Shown: positions 11,761-24,300 of the stretch, one piece after another
Layout: each line of letters starts with the position of its first letter
Numbering within the stretch: the first letter of the stretch is position 1
Assembly (NCBI GenBank): GCA_009801015.1
Contig: VHZZ01009368.1
Coordinates: 10,520-51,563 of the forward strand
Direction of reading: 5' to 3'
DNA length: 41,044 nt
From: Silene noctiflora
Lineage: Eukaryota > Streptophyta > Magnoliopsida > Caryophyllales > Caryophyllaceae
Notes under the pieces: generated by a model
Databases searched by the model: none
Seen by the model: only the letters and a program-made list of their open reading frames with translations
What the model was told of the DNA's origin: nothing
Program-made: the position numbers and the translations under genes

Positions 11761-12260
11761 GGTTTGAAAATTTTCATCTGTTGCCAGTTGTATACTTTCT
11801 CTATTCAATTTCATACTACCACTTTCTATCACTATTAATAAGTGAGCATTTAATTTCAATTTTCTCTCGATATATAAGTAAAAATATATTCATATGAAAT
11901 TTTGTTTGATTTATCTTTACGAGTACATTAAAAATATCAAACTTTTATAATTTTTACAAATACGTAACTAACGATATTTACTATGTAAAACATTCGTTGA
12001 CAAACGTGGAAAAGCCGGTTACCCTTTCTCAATACCCTCCCAATCTCCCATCCCATTGACACCCCAAAGGCCCAAATTATTACTCCATAATTCCATATAA
12101 GTAACACTTTGCAAATATTTTACAGTTGATTTTGCTTAATATCGTCTTAACTTTAAATCTTATCTTTTAAATCCTTCTTTTGTTTTCACCTTATTTTAAT
12201 CAGGTGTAGAGCTGTCTTAAGTTAAAACGGTCTTAAATAAGAATTCGTGTTTATTACAAT

Positions 12261-12403
12261 TTACAATCTTGTGAGAACAAGAGCTAGCTCAAGTGGTAAG
12301 AGCTCTCTTACCCCAACCATGAAGTTGGGGTTCGATTCTCACTCACGACATAGTACGCTGATTTGAACAAAAAAAATAAAAATAAAAAAAATTACAATCT
12401 TGT
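12261..12403 (+). mobile_element. tRNA-derived SINE with 12-bp target duplication
   Basis: TTACAATCTTGT stands at both 12261-12272 and 12392-12403. The body between them (12273-12391) has a tRNA-like head with A-box TAGCTCAAGTGG and B-box GGTTCGATTCTC, a short unrelated segment, and an A-rich tail ending in AAAAAAA. This is the standard signature of LINE-mobilised SINE insertion. The intact duplication suggests a fairly recent event. The head is not a functional tRNA because it lacks a matching 3' acceptor strand. Confidence 0.88.
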
Positions 12404-12575
12404 CGTGTGTATGAACTATGAAAGGTGCACAAGAATTTGAAGGCATAAAGTGGGAAACATAACATTCAAAGTCCAAACCAAACTCCAGTCCAATTCTCCA
12501 TCGTGCTCTTTAGTCGTCGTGTGCTGCATCCATTCTTCCCTTCTACTCCATAATTTAATTTTGAAGGTCGTGAAA

Positions 12576-16240
<3,665 letters not shown>

Positions 16241-17069
16241 CGAGATTTAACCCTTTAGATTAGAATATATGAACAATTTCCATGATTTTGATGATGTTCT
16301 CTTGTTAGATTTATCCGAGCACTAATCTGCACTTTGCATACATGTTTATTCTGAAAACACCTATTGTTGAGTTCCTTAACCGCGGAAATAAAAAAACTCA
16401 AATCAAAACTTCGATTTCCATATGGCCAATCTCGTTAAATAATGAATCATGAGACTTTTATCTGGTCGCTTCCTGTAAAATTATGTTTATTTAAAGTTTT
16501 TTGTTTGTCAACGACTAAGAAAAGAAATTATAATGCCAAGAGTTTTGAAAAAGTAGTATAGAAAACATGAAAATTATGAATTATCTCTTTTTATATTAAA
16601 AAAATTGTATTGTCACTTTTTTTTTCTGCTTCATTGTACTGTCGCGTATGCTATCTTTTACTGTTTGTTTCTTCTATACTACAAATCATACACGACAAGT
16701 CCACGATCAAAACTAGACTTTCCAAAATAAACCTGAACTCGAAATATCGATCTAAACCCAAATCAAAAATTCAAAATGAATAACACGAATTGTACACGAA
16801 ACCCGATTCAGCACTATATAGATTCAATGCAATGCAAATTGTTGAGCACAAGGATGATAGTTAAATAACCGAAGATTGTACTAAATCAGGATCAAAAGCT
16901 GAGAAACTAAGTAAAAATGATCCTAACATAGTTTTAACCTTAGACCCCCCCTAAGCTACTCCGTACAACTTACATTCCTAGCTGTGAAAATTGTTACTGC
17001 AACTGTAACTTACAAACATAGATAAGGAAAGGGGTTAATAACTAGTAACCTAATTGGGTAATTAACTAA
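16241..17069. other. Convergent intergenic region, AK4 and ZPR3 3' ends
   Basis: Both flanking genes end into this 0.8-kb stretch, so it holds two 3' UTRs. GGAAATAAAAAAAC at about 16384 could serve as a poly(A) signal for the kinase gene. I see nothing else. Confidence 0.5.
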
Positions 17070-17261
17070 TTAGTTAGGGTGGTCGGAAACAGAGCTGCTC
17101 TGTTTTCCATTAGTCGCCGTCGTCGTCTTCAGTCTGTGTTTCAACTCCGAGAGAAGCTTCTTATTCTCTTGATTCAGCACTTCCGCCTTCTTCCGAAGCC
17201 TCTCGTTTTCCTTCATTATGTAACAATTCTCAATGTATAACTCTGCGTTCAACCTCTCCAT
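17070..17261 (-). CDS. ZPR3: LITTLE ZIPPER microprotein (ZPR3-like)
   Basis: This 63-residue protein consists almost entirely of a leucine zipper. Residues 4-44 run from LNAELYIENCYIMKENERLR to the end of LLSELKHRL, with heptad positions L8, I15, L22, L29 and L36. ENCYIMKENERLRKKAEVLN is the family hallmark. LITTLE ZIPPER proteins have no DNA-binding domain; they heterodimerise with class III HD-ZIP transcription factors and block them, and are themselves HD-ZIP III targets, forming a feedback loop in shoot meristem and leaf polarity control. The start is the Met two bases after a TGCAG acceptor; the 5' UTR exon appears to end at 17414 with donor GTAAGT, giving a 150-base leader intron (17264-17413). 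The open frame extends upstream, but only through that intron. The ZPR3/ZPR4 subgroup is favoured by length and sequence. Confidence 0.9.
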   Translation of the reverse strand: MERLNAELYIENCYIMKENERLRKKAEVLNQENKKLLSELKHRLKTTTATNGKQSSSVSDHPN

Positions 17262-17329
17262 TTCTGCACCAAATAAAGAATCACCATCAACATTCAACAA
17301 CAATAACAATAACAAAAAACTACATATAT

Positions 17330-17402
17330 AAACCGTCTTAACCTAAGACGCACATAAAACACAACAAGGGTTATTACAGGTCTTAACTTAAGACGGTCTT
17401 GA
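17330..17402. repeat. Tiny inverted-repeat element inside ZPR3 leader intron
   Basis: AACCGTCTTAACCTAAGACG at 17331 and GTCTTAACTTAAGACGGTCT at 17380 are near-perfect inverted arms around about 30 bases. The element makes up half of the 150-base leader intron and ends about 10 bases from the splice donor. It resembles very short MITEs. The word GTCTTAAGTTAAAACGGTCT at 12213 is a related single arm. Confidence 0.5.
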
Positions 17403-17869
17403 GCAAAACTTACCGAAAATCACAAATTTGAAGAAATGGGGAAATGAGTGAGTAACTTAGTTGGAGAAGAAGTTGAGAAAATAAAGAGATTTATAGTGGT
17501 AAGGAGAAGGTTAATGATGGGAAAAAAGGGTAAAAAAAGAAGAGAAAAATGATGAATAATGATAGTTTTTGTGCGTCTCAACAACAATCATGGCTGTCTA
17601 GTTATAGAGTTGTACAAAACCAAGTAATTAAGGCAGCCGATTTAGGGCGCAGTGCAGTGCGAGCGGATCTTGTGTGTGTTTTTGGTTGCATGTCATGATG
17701 GATTATCATTAAGTTTATTTACAATCATTACTCTTTTACTGACCTTAGCTGCATGGTTTACCCTTCTTATCGTCATCATCATCATCATTAACTCTTTTAC
17801 TTCCCCTTCTCTGTTTTCTTAGATCATGTTTTATCATTACAGTTACTCACATTATGGGTCTCTTTAATT

Positions 17870-17966
17870 TTATAGTCCGTCTTACTTGTGACGTCTCACA
17901 AGCCTCTCCCACTTGCCTCTCCCACTTGTGACGTGTTCACACACGCCACAAATGAGAATTTGTGTT
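17870..17966. repeat. GTGACG / AATGAGAATTTGTG repeat fragment
   Basis: The segment contains GTCCGTCTTACTTGTGACG, TCTCCCACTTG twice, and ends in CACAAATGAGAATTTGTG. The same words occur together at about 37660-37800, 38375-38550, 39565-39625 and 40180-40365. They mark a dispersed non-autonomous repeat family in this window. Confidence 0.45.
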
Positions 17967-18004
17967 AATTTTATGACCTTAGCCTACCTCTAATTATTTT
18001 CGAC

Positions 18005-18175
18005 CAGACGGAGTTGATATCCATCTTAATAATAAAACGGGTTAAATATCACTTTACAAATCTTTTGTTTTTTCTAGTGTATTCTGCTTTTGTCTTATTT
18101 CTCCCACATAGGAATATTTGACCTGTTTTAAGCTTAAAACAGATGTATCCGTCTTAAATGAGAATTTGCCGATTA
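18005..18175. repeat. Dispersed repeat, copy 2 (AAAACGGGTTAAATA family)
   Basis: GATATCCATCTTAATAATAA and ACGGGTTAAATATC are followed by CTGTTTTAAGCTTAAAACAG and CGTCTTAAATGAGAATTTG. The order and spacing match the copy at 4165-4345. Confidence 0.5.
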
Positions 18176-18198
18176 CTTTATCGGATTTTCTAAGGGCA

Positions 18199-18324
18199 CA
18201 TGTTAATAAGTTAATTAGAGAGTTTGGTGAGAATATTTCACTATTTATGGTAAATGTGAGTTTGTATATCTATTTTTCATGATGTATTTCTCAACAAATT
18301 TTTTATAATTAACTTATTAACATG
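18199..18324. mobile_element. Short MITE with perfect 19-bp terminal inverted repeats
   Basis: CATGTTAATAAGTTAATTA (18199-18217) and its exact reverse complement TAATTAACTTATTAACATG (18306-18324) bracket 88 AT-rich bases. The perfect arms and size indicate a MITE. The element may extend a few bases outward. No target duplication could be fixed. Confidence 0.65.
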
Positions 18325-18797
18325 TACTGAAAAACCTACTTTATAAGAGTTGTTATTCGTTCCTATTTTTTTATATCCTTCCATTTCTAATTTGAGGTCA
18401 AACTTAAAAAAAATTTGACACCTATATAAATAGAGAAATAAAAAATATTAATAGAGTATATAAAACTAAAATACTTATATTTATAATAAAAAAAGTCTTT
18501 TTAAAAAAATATTTTCAACTAAAAAAATTATATATACGTGTTGAGAAAACGGTAAAAGAATTGTCTTGAAGACTGCGTAAAAGCAAATGGGAAGATAAGA
18601 AAAAATTTAGAGAATACTAATTGCCGTCGAAAAATTACCTAAATTATCCGAAATGTCCCTCCTATTCTAGACACTTAACCGATAAACAAGATCGTTCCTT
18701 GTCGACAATTTAATTTGTTAGTTTACCTTGATCGACAATATAAGCAAACCAATTAAACTAATCTAACACAATGACACTATTCGACCTCGAACATATA

Positions 18798-19006
18798 CTC
18801 CCTCCATCCCCGTCACTTGTTTACATTTGATTTTAGCATAAAAACCAAGAAATGAGAAAGGGACAAATTATTAGACGACAAATAGATCAAATAAAATGTA
18901 GATAATTAAATTGTTCATCAAATATATTCCTAAAATAAAAAAAATAAACAATTAAATGAGACACGACAAAATAGAATAAATAAATATTTAATCGGGACGA
19001 ATGGTG
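18798..19006. mobile_element. Diverged Stowaway MITE
   Basis: It starts CTCCCTCCATCCCCGTCA after a TA and ends ATCGGGACGAATGGTG before a TA, about 209 bp, the same size as the intact copies. The right end has accumulated several changes. It directly precedes the target site of a SINE. Confidence 0.7.
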
Positions 19007-19010
19007 TAAC

Positions 19011-19156
19011 ATACTTAAAATGACACCGAAGATGTCTTAGTCTAGTGGTTAAAACGGAAGTATTGTGAACAATAGGTCCCAGGTTTGACTTCTCCTACCC
19101 TCTTTGTAATGCGACTAAGTGCACGTTTCCTTACCCAAAAAAATACTTAAAATGAC
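19011..19156 (+). mobile_element. Second tRNA-derived SINE with 14-bp target duplication
   Basis: ATACTTAAAATGAC lies at 19011-19024 and at 19143-19156. The body (19025-19142) has a tRNA-like head with A-box TTAGTCTAGTGG and a slightly decayed B-box AGGTTTGACTTC, and finishes in CCCAAAAAA. The head and tail differ from those of the SINE at 12261, so this is a different family. Confidence 0.85.
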
Positions 19157-19501
19157 TCGATCATAATATGATCGGAATTAAGAACTTGTTTGTCAATCTA
19201 GCCTCAAATTGAATCACACGACACATGGATTGACCTGGTTTGACGTGCTTTAGGTGTAATATGTCCTCTACCTAAACACAAATTGTCCTTTGTGACGGCC
19301 GATACGCCGATATCCATCACATGTGACAGGTCAAACAAAATTCACATGGGAGGACGAGTCAAATAAAACCCACATATAAAGACAAGTCTTTTGTGACTCC
19401 TTATCCATTTTACTTTTTGTCCTATCTACCATGTGGGTGATACTTGACCCATCACAAGCTTGTAGATTTTTTTACATGGAATTTTTTTACCTCTAAAATA
19501 T

Positions 19502-19697
19502 TACTTCATCCGTTGTCGTTTTGTGGTATTTTATGTATTACAAGTTTTCTACATTTTCCAAATCAATTATTATGAAGAAAATAAGTACGAGTATTTGATT
19601 GGTGCAACTATTAATTGAGCTTTTTCCCAGAAATTTTATCCTAAAACGACAAATAATAAGAAATAATAAGAAATAATAAGAAATAATGAGAGGAGTA
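19502..19697. mobile_element. Degenerate Stowaway-like relic with short tandem repeat
   Basis: CTTCATCCGTTGTCGTTTTG near 19503 and CCTAAAACGACAAATAATAA near 19641 form inverted ends, and GAGGAGTA closes the segment. Near the right end the 10-mer AAATAATAAG is repeated four times. This is an old element with a local expansion. Confidence 0.4.
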
Positions 19698-20047
19698 TGT
19701 CAAAATTAGCAAAATCTTTGAGGTAAATTTCAAAGAAGATTCGTGGGAATTTCCAGCCACTTTCTTTGCAACTTCCCTATTTAATTACCTTAGCTTCTTT
19801 CAATTTTCATGCATATATAAAAACGCATACTCATAGTTTAAACCCAGTTTTCATATATAGCCAATTTTTTATGCATTAACAATTTTTCATAATTTTTGGC
19901 GTAAATTTATTTGAATATCTTGTTCGAGCGAGACAACCATCTTATCTTAACCACTTCCCTTTGGCAGTAGCCCACAATTCCCCCTAACTCGTCACCTTTG
20001 GCTAGTTGTGAGTTGTGAGTTGTGACGGTCCAGAAATATCAGTAGCC

Positions 20048-20434
20048 ATGGTAGCATTTGTAATTATAGTATGCCTAGCACATTTTGCCTTAGAGCATGA
20101 CCATGACCATGACCATGACGCCTGCTTTGAGACGCCATTTCGAGCAAAATACCTTGGGAAGAAGTACTTGCTGAAATTTGTAGTTCGGGTTCTCTATAGG
20201 GCCGTGTTACTGAGTCTCGTGTATCGAGCTGTAAGGATATTTCATTTCGGAGGCGTCCTTGTTTTCTATGTTATACTTGTATGCGCAATAGAATGTCATG
20301 AGTATCGCATGTGTGATGATGAAATAGGTGACATTAGGAGAAAGGAAATAAGTACGCGAAGAAGAAGAAATCGTGTCGAGAACATCTCCCACTGTACTAC
20401 TGATGTGTATTTGCTAAATGAGAGCATTGTTTAG
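20048..20434 (+). CDS. Doubtful small hypothetical protein, membrane-like
   Basis: An uninterrupted 128-codon frame starts at the first ATG. The product has an N-terminal hydrophobic segment (residues about 1-17, VAFVIIVCLAHFAL), then four His-Asp pairs, a basic middle, a second hydrophobic stretch (FHFGGVLVFYVILVCA) and an Arg-rich tail. I recognise no family. The frame also stays open upstream for 11 codons without an ATG. No splice structure or homologous gene supports it, and a frame this long can arise by chance. The tRNA-Ala gene lies just downstream on the other strand. Confidence 0.25.
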   Translation: MVAFVIIVCLAHFALEHDHDHDHDACFETPFRAKYLGKKYLLKFVVRVLYRAVLLSLVYRAVRIFHFGGVLVFYVILVCAIECHEYRMCDDEIGDIRRKEISTRRRRNRVENISHCTTDVYLLNESIV

Positions 20435-20504
20435 CCATACAGTAAAAATTGATTGATGCTGTTATATAACGAGCAAAAAAAGGAAGGGTTAAGAAAAAGA
20501 GAAT

Positions 20505-20511
20505 AAAAAAA
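20505..20511 (-). terminator. RNA polymerase III terminator of tRNA-Ala
   Basis: Seven A residues on the plus strand give a T7 run on the minus strand directly after the last tRNA base. This is the standard polymerase III stop. Confidence 0.85.
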
Positions 20512-20584
20512 TGGAGATGCGGGGTATCGATCCCCGTACCTCTCGCATGCTAAGCGAGCGCTCTACCATCTGAGCTACATCCCC
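20512..20584 (-). tRNA. tRNA-Ala (anticodon AGC)
   Basis: This 73-base gene folds as a complete cloverleaf. Acceptor arm GGGGATG pairs with CATCTCC plus discriminator A. The D-arm is GCTCAGATGGTAGAGC, the anticodon arm CTCGC-TTAGCAT-GCGAG with anticodon AGC, and the T-arm CGGGG-ATCGATA-CCCCG. The A and B box promoters are internal. The ATCGATA T-loop is the form I associate with plant cytosolic tRNA-Ala genes. It has no intron and no encoded CCA, as expected for a nuclear gene. A T7 run follows. Confidence 0.97.
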
Positions 20585-21337
20585 TTTTGATACAATACAG
20601 TAAACCTGAGATTAAATATGGTTTGTATCATCATCGTAACTTTCGTTTTAGCAGCAACTCATCTTCTCAAGCTCACCCGTCTCACAAGCTTCAATGATTT
20701 ATCACCAACTGAAACTATTAGTTTGATCCAATAAATAACGGAACGTCGCAATCACAATCGTAAATGCAAGGGTTTGTAGAGCATTTGGGTAAATATCATC
20801 TTTATTTCGTATTTAGTTACTCCGTATTAGTTATTACACGGCATCCAACCCTTTGACAACATTGAACTAAAAGGACAAGGCGATCTTTAACGTTAAAGAT
20901 CAAACTCGCTGTCTTTCGCCTATAAATAGGGTGCTCTTGTGCTTTTTGTGTAAGTTCGTGGTTAGAACTTGAAACGGGCCAGAATAAAATGGGTCATAAC
21001 TTCCTTCTGTTGAGTCGGAGCGAGTATATAGAAATTGTTTGCTAGTGTGTATGAAATTCACTTATAGATCCTCTGAGATTTCAGACACAGAGCAAAAATA
21101 TCGTCTCCATCTTGTACTATTGTCCTTCATTTTCCTTAGTCGTCCTATAATATGCGATAACTGGGTCGTATTCCAGAAAAATAACCTAGTTTCTTTATTA
21201 GAGAAAAAAATTGTAATGTTTTGTATGAAAATGAAGCGCAAAACAAATCATCTTCATTGTAAAGCATCACATATATCAGTTTGTCCATAGATTCTCTTGA
21301 ATGGATGTCGATATAATTTCTGGGAAGCTTGGGGCTC
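20585..21337. other. Intergenic region, tRNA upstream flank and DAP 3' flank
   Basis: This stretch holds the upstream flank of the tRNA gene and the 3' UTR of the aspartyl aminopeptidase gene. A frame at 21039-21290 has no family resemblance and probably lies in that 3' flank by chance. I see nothing else. Confidence 0.5.
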
Positions 21338-24300
21338 CTAAGCATCCACGATTACCTTGGAATCAACTTCAGAGATGTCCTGAAAGAAGGCCTTGAAATG
21401 CTGATAAGAGTACATTACATCGTCAACTGCACACATCTCTCGTATGCTGTGCATAGATAACTGGGGTGCCCCAACGTCAACCGTACGAATTCCTACACCA
21501 CTTGCCACGATGGGTCCAATTGTCGAACCACAAGCCGTGTCGTTTCGTACCACAAAGTCCTGCAATTAGCAACATCTCTCACTTCAAATGTTGCAGGTAA
21601 AAGCGAGTAAATCATATAAGAAATTGGGACTTCAAATAGCAAAATTTATCTGATCGGATTGAGTAACTTGTCAAACTGGTCGGGTGTGTTGGGTTCAAAT
21701 CATACGGGTCAGGTCACAATACCACCCAGGTCACAATACCACGGGGTCAAATGTAAGTTTGGTTGTGCGGGTCATGGGTCGGATTAGGATCAGAATACGG
21801 GCTGATGATTAAAAAAATGAAGTTTGCTATTGGCAAGCAAAAAAAGGGGAAATGAAGATCTAATCAGTAATCATTTCCGTATGGAGTCATGCACATACAG
21901 TCCATTAGAAGGGGACGAAAAAGCGTAAGAACTTACCTGAACAGGAAGCTGGTGTTTTTCTCCTATCTCCCTAAATATAAATGAGGTCACAGCATTTGTT
22001 GCATAACGTTGATTTGCATTGTGTTTGATGACCAATCCTCCATGCATTTTGGGTTGATGATTCTCCTCATGCTTGTCCTGATAATAGATTTCGAGGTTAA
22101 ACATATTAATTGATTGATGACTAGTAAAGAAGTTATCCTAGTGCCATAAAGAGTTGGATGCGCACCATGTAGTTAGGATGTAACGCATGAGCCATATCAG
22201 CAGAAACAAAAAAACTCTTCTGCACTGCTTTCTTAAGAATCTGAAAGAATAACAAGCAGAATGGAAGAAATCAGTTTAGTATAAATTTTTGCACTTCTCA
22301 TTCTATCTTGGTTCCAAGACGTTTTTAAATTAAATGAGACGAACAAAGAGATACTATTTGGACCTACTTCCATTGATAAATACTCCCTCCGTCCCGGTCA
22401 TTTGTTTTACCTTTGAGTTTGGCACAAAGACCAAGGAAAGAGGAGGGGACCAATTATCGGATGACGGACCAAATTGAGGTGGAGAATCCCATCAAAGGTA
22501 TTCCCAGAATAGAAAGGTAAAAAGTTGACTGAGACACTCCCAAAATGGAATAGGTAAACAAATGACCAGGACTGAGGGAGTAAATAATTAAGGACGCCGA
22601 ATTGATGATCAAACAATTGAAGTAGCAATGCAGGAATAGGATAGATCATCTCCTAGAAGATAGTGCAATGGTATTTTTTAACCAATTAATCATATATTCC
22701 TCAGCATAAATTTCATTGTTTCACATCTTGGCGCACTAGGTAAATAATAAGGACAGCCATATAGAGGAAATAATGAACTTTCACGGAATATATCAGTTCA
22801 CAACGTACCATAAAATGTTTTTTTTTATATCAATACTCACCTTAAAATCTGAACTGAAAGCATGTGTAATTCGCGACATGGCATCCACTATGACAGGAGA
22901 TCCTGCTCCCTGAGCTGAATTAGATCCAACTTCCTCATGATCAAAGAGTGCCACCACTCTAACACCGACTTCATCATCAAGACTGCCCTCAGAGCATGTC
23001 GAATCTATTAATGCCTGGAAACAACAAAGTTTAGCTACTTAGTTCAGAGTGGGATAAATTAAGTAATCATCACAATGTTTCCTCTTAGCTCAAAGACCAG
23101 GTTTTTAGGCCAATAGGATATAATGTCAGATTGTCAGCATCATAGAAGAGTATAAACCAAATAATATCAAACGCAGAAACGTATGAAAAAAATTAAAAGG
23201 TTTTCATACACTTTAAGATGGGGCCTTGGAGTGTTTTGAAATCAAACTACTTTCTTGAGAATAAGATGCTAAAAGTAAAATTAAAAAAAATTGTGCATGC
23301 CTCACTCACAAAGACTACAGAAGCTCTACAATTAAGTCCATAGTTATAAAGGGAGATACTGATGGGTTTTGAATCTTGGTCATGAGCACCTATGTTACTC
23401 CGACACTTCACTTAACTGCCGTGTCGCATGTCGGACACGTGCTTCGACACTTCAATTTAGACCACAAAATAGGAAAATTCACCCAAAATAGCCGTGTCCG
23501 ACACGTGTCGGTGTCTGACACGTGTCGGAGAGTCGGAGTAACACAGATGAGCACTCAATGATTTTGCATACTAAGCTAGATGACATCTGCAGATTAGAAA
23601 AGCAAAACGCCACCACCATACACACCAAAAACAACCACTACAAATATTACAATATGTGGTGGTACTTTTTGCTGGAGTCATGTTTTGGTTTACGGAGAGC
23701 CCAGAAATAGTGGATCAAGGCCCAATGCATAAGCAAAAGCAAGGGAAGGAAACCATAGTGGAAAAATCTTCATAGAAACATAAAAAGAGTTGTTTCTTGC
23801 TCCCCGAGAAACTAGTTTGATTGGACCATCAAAATCAAAAATCTTTGTCACCCTCTGACATCTTATTCATCCTAGAAGGGTCACTATACACTATACAGGC
23901 TTCAGTGCCACAGATCTGCTTCGCAAATGCTGGGTATTGTCTTCTTCTAGCAAGTTACATTGAGTGGACATTTCCAGGTCGCAAAACATATATTCGTCCA
24001 TTCAATATTAACAGTTACAGACAAGAGGAAAGAAACCAAAGAATTTCCGGTCATCTAGAGGGCATTTTCTGAACATTGTGAATCAAACTAATACGCCAAC
24101 CATTTAACCACTCCACCAGAAGAAATTCTCAGCATAACTTTCAAGAAATGATAAATGACAATGTTTTTAATGGTACAAGACACTGTATGTGTAATTCTAG
24201 GTTTAAACTTGCTTTCACAGTTCTTTCACGAATACACAACAAAATTTCAAAACCCCATACAAAAGCATTAAAATTTATACGGTCTGATCATAAGCATTGG

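Larger units (their letters stand above)
10714..12575. other. Intergenic region between the two adenylate kinase genes
   Basis: The 3' UTR of the AK7-like gene and the promoter of the AK4-like gene should be here. No ORF has family support. It holds a 55-bp local duplication carrying a hAT-like insertion and a SINE, listed separately. GGCCCAAATTA at about 12069 resembles a site II-type promoter word, but is alone. Confidence 0.6.
17415..20047. other. Intergenic region upstream of ZPR3
   Basis: This 2.6-kb stretch must hold the ZPR3 promoter. Classical HD-ZIP III or other sites could not be assigned by eye. No supported gene was seen. It contains a (CAT)n tract near 17774, and several MITEs and a SINE, listed separately. 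Confidence 0.5.

Noticed and set aside
11389..11777. Frames over the GGGCC-rich hAT-like element
   Set aside because: They reflect repeated CCCAGCCC words; there is no transposase motif.
12273..12340. Functional tRNA gene
   Set aside because: A and B boxes are present, but the acceptor stem and anticodon arm do not close, and the A-rich tail and target duplication show a SINE.
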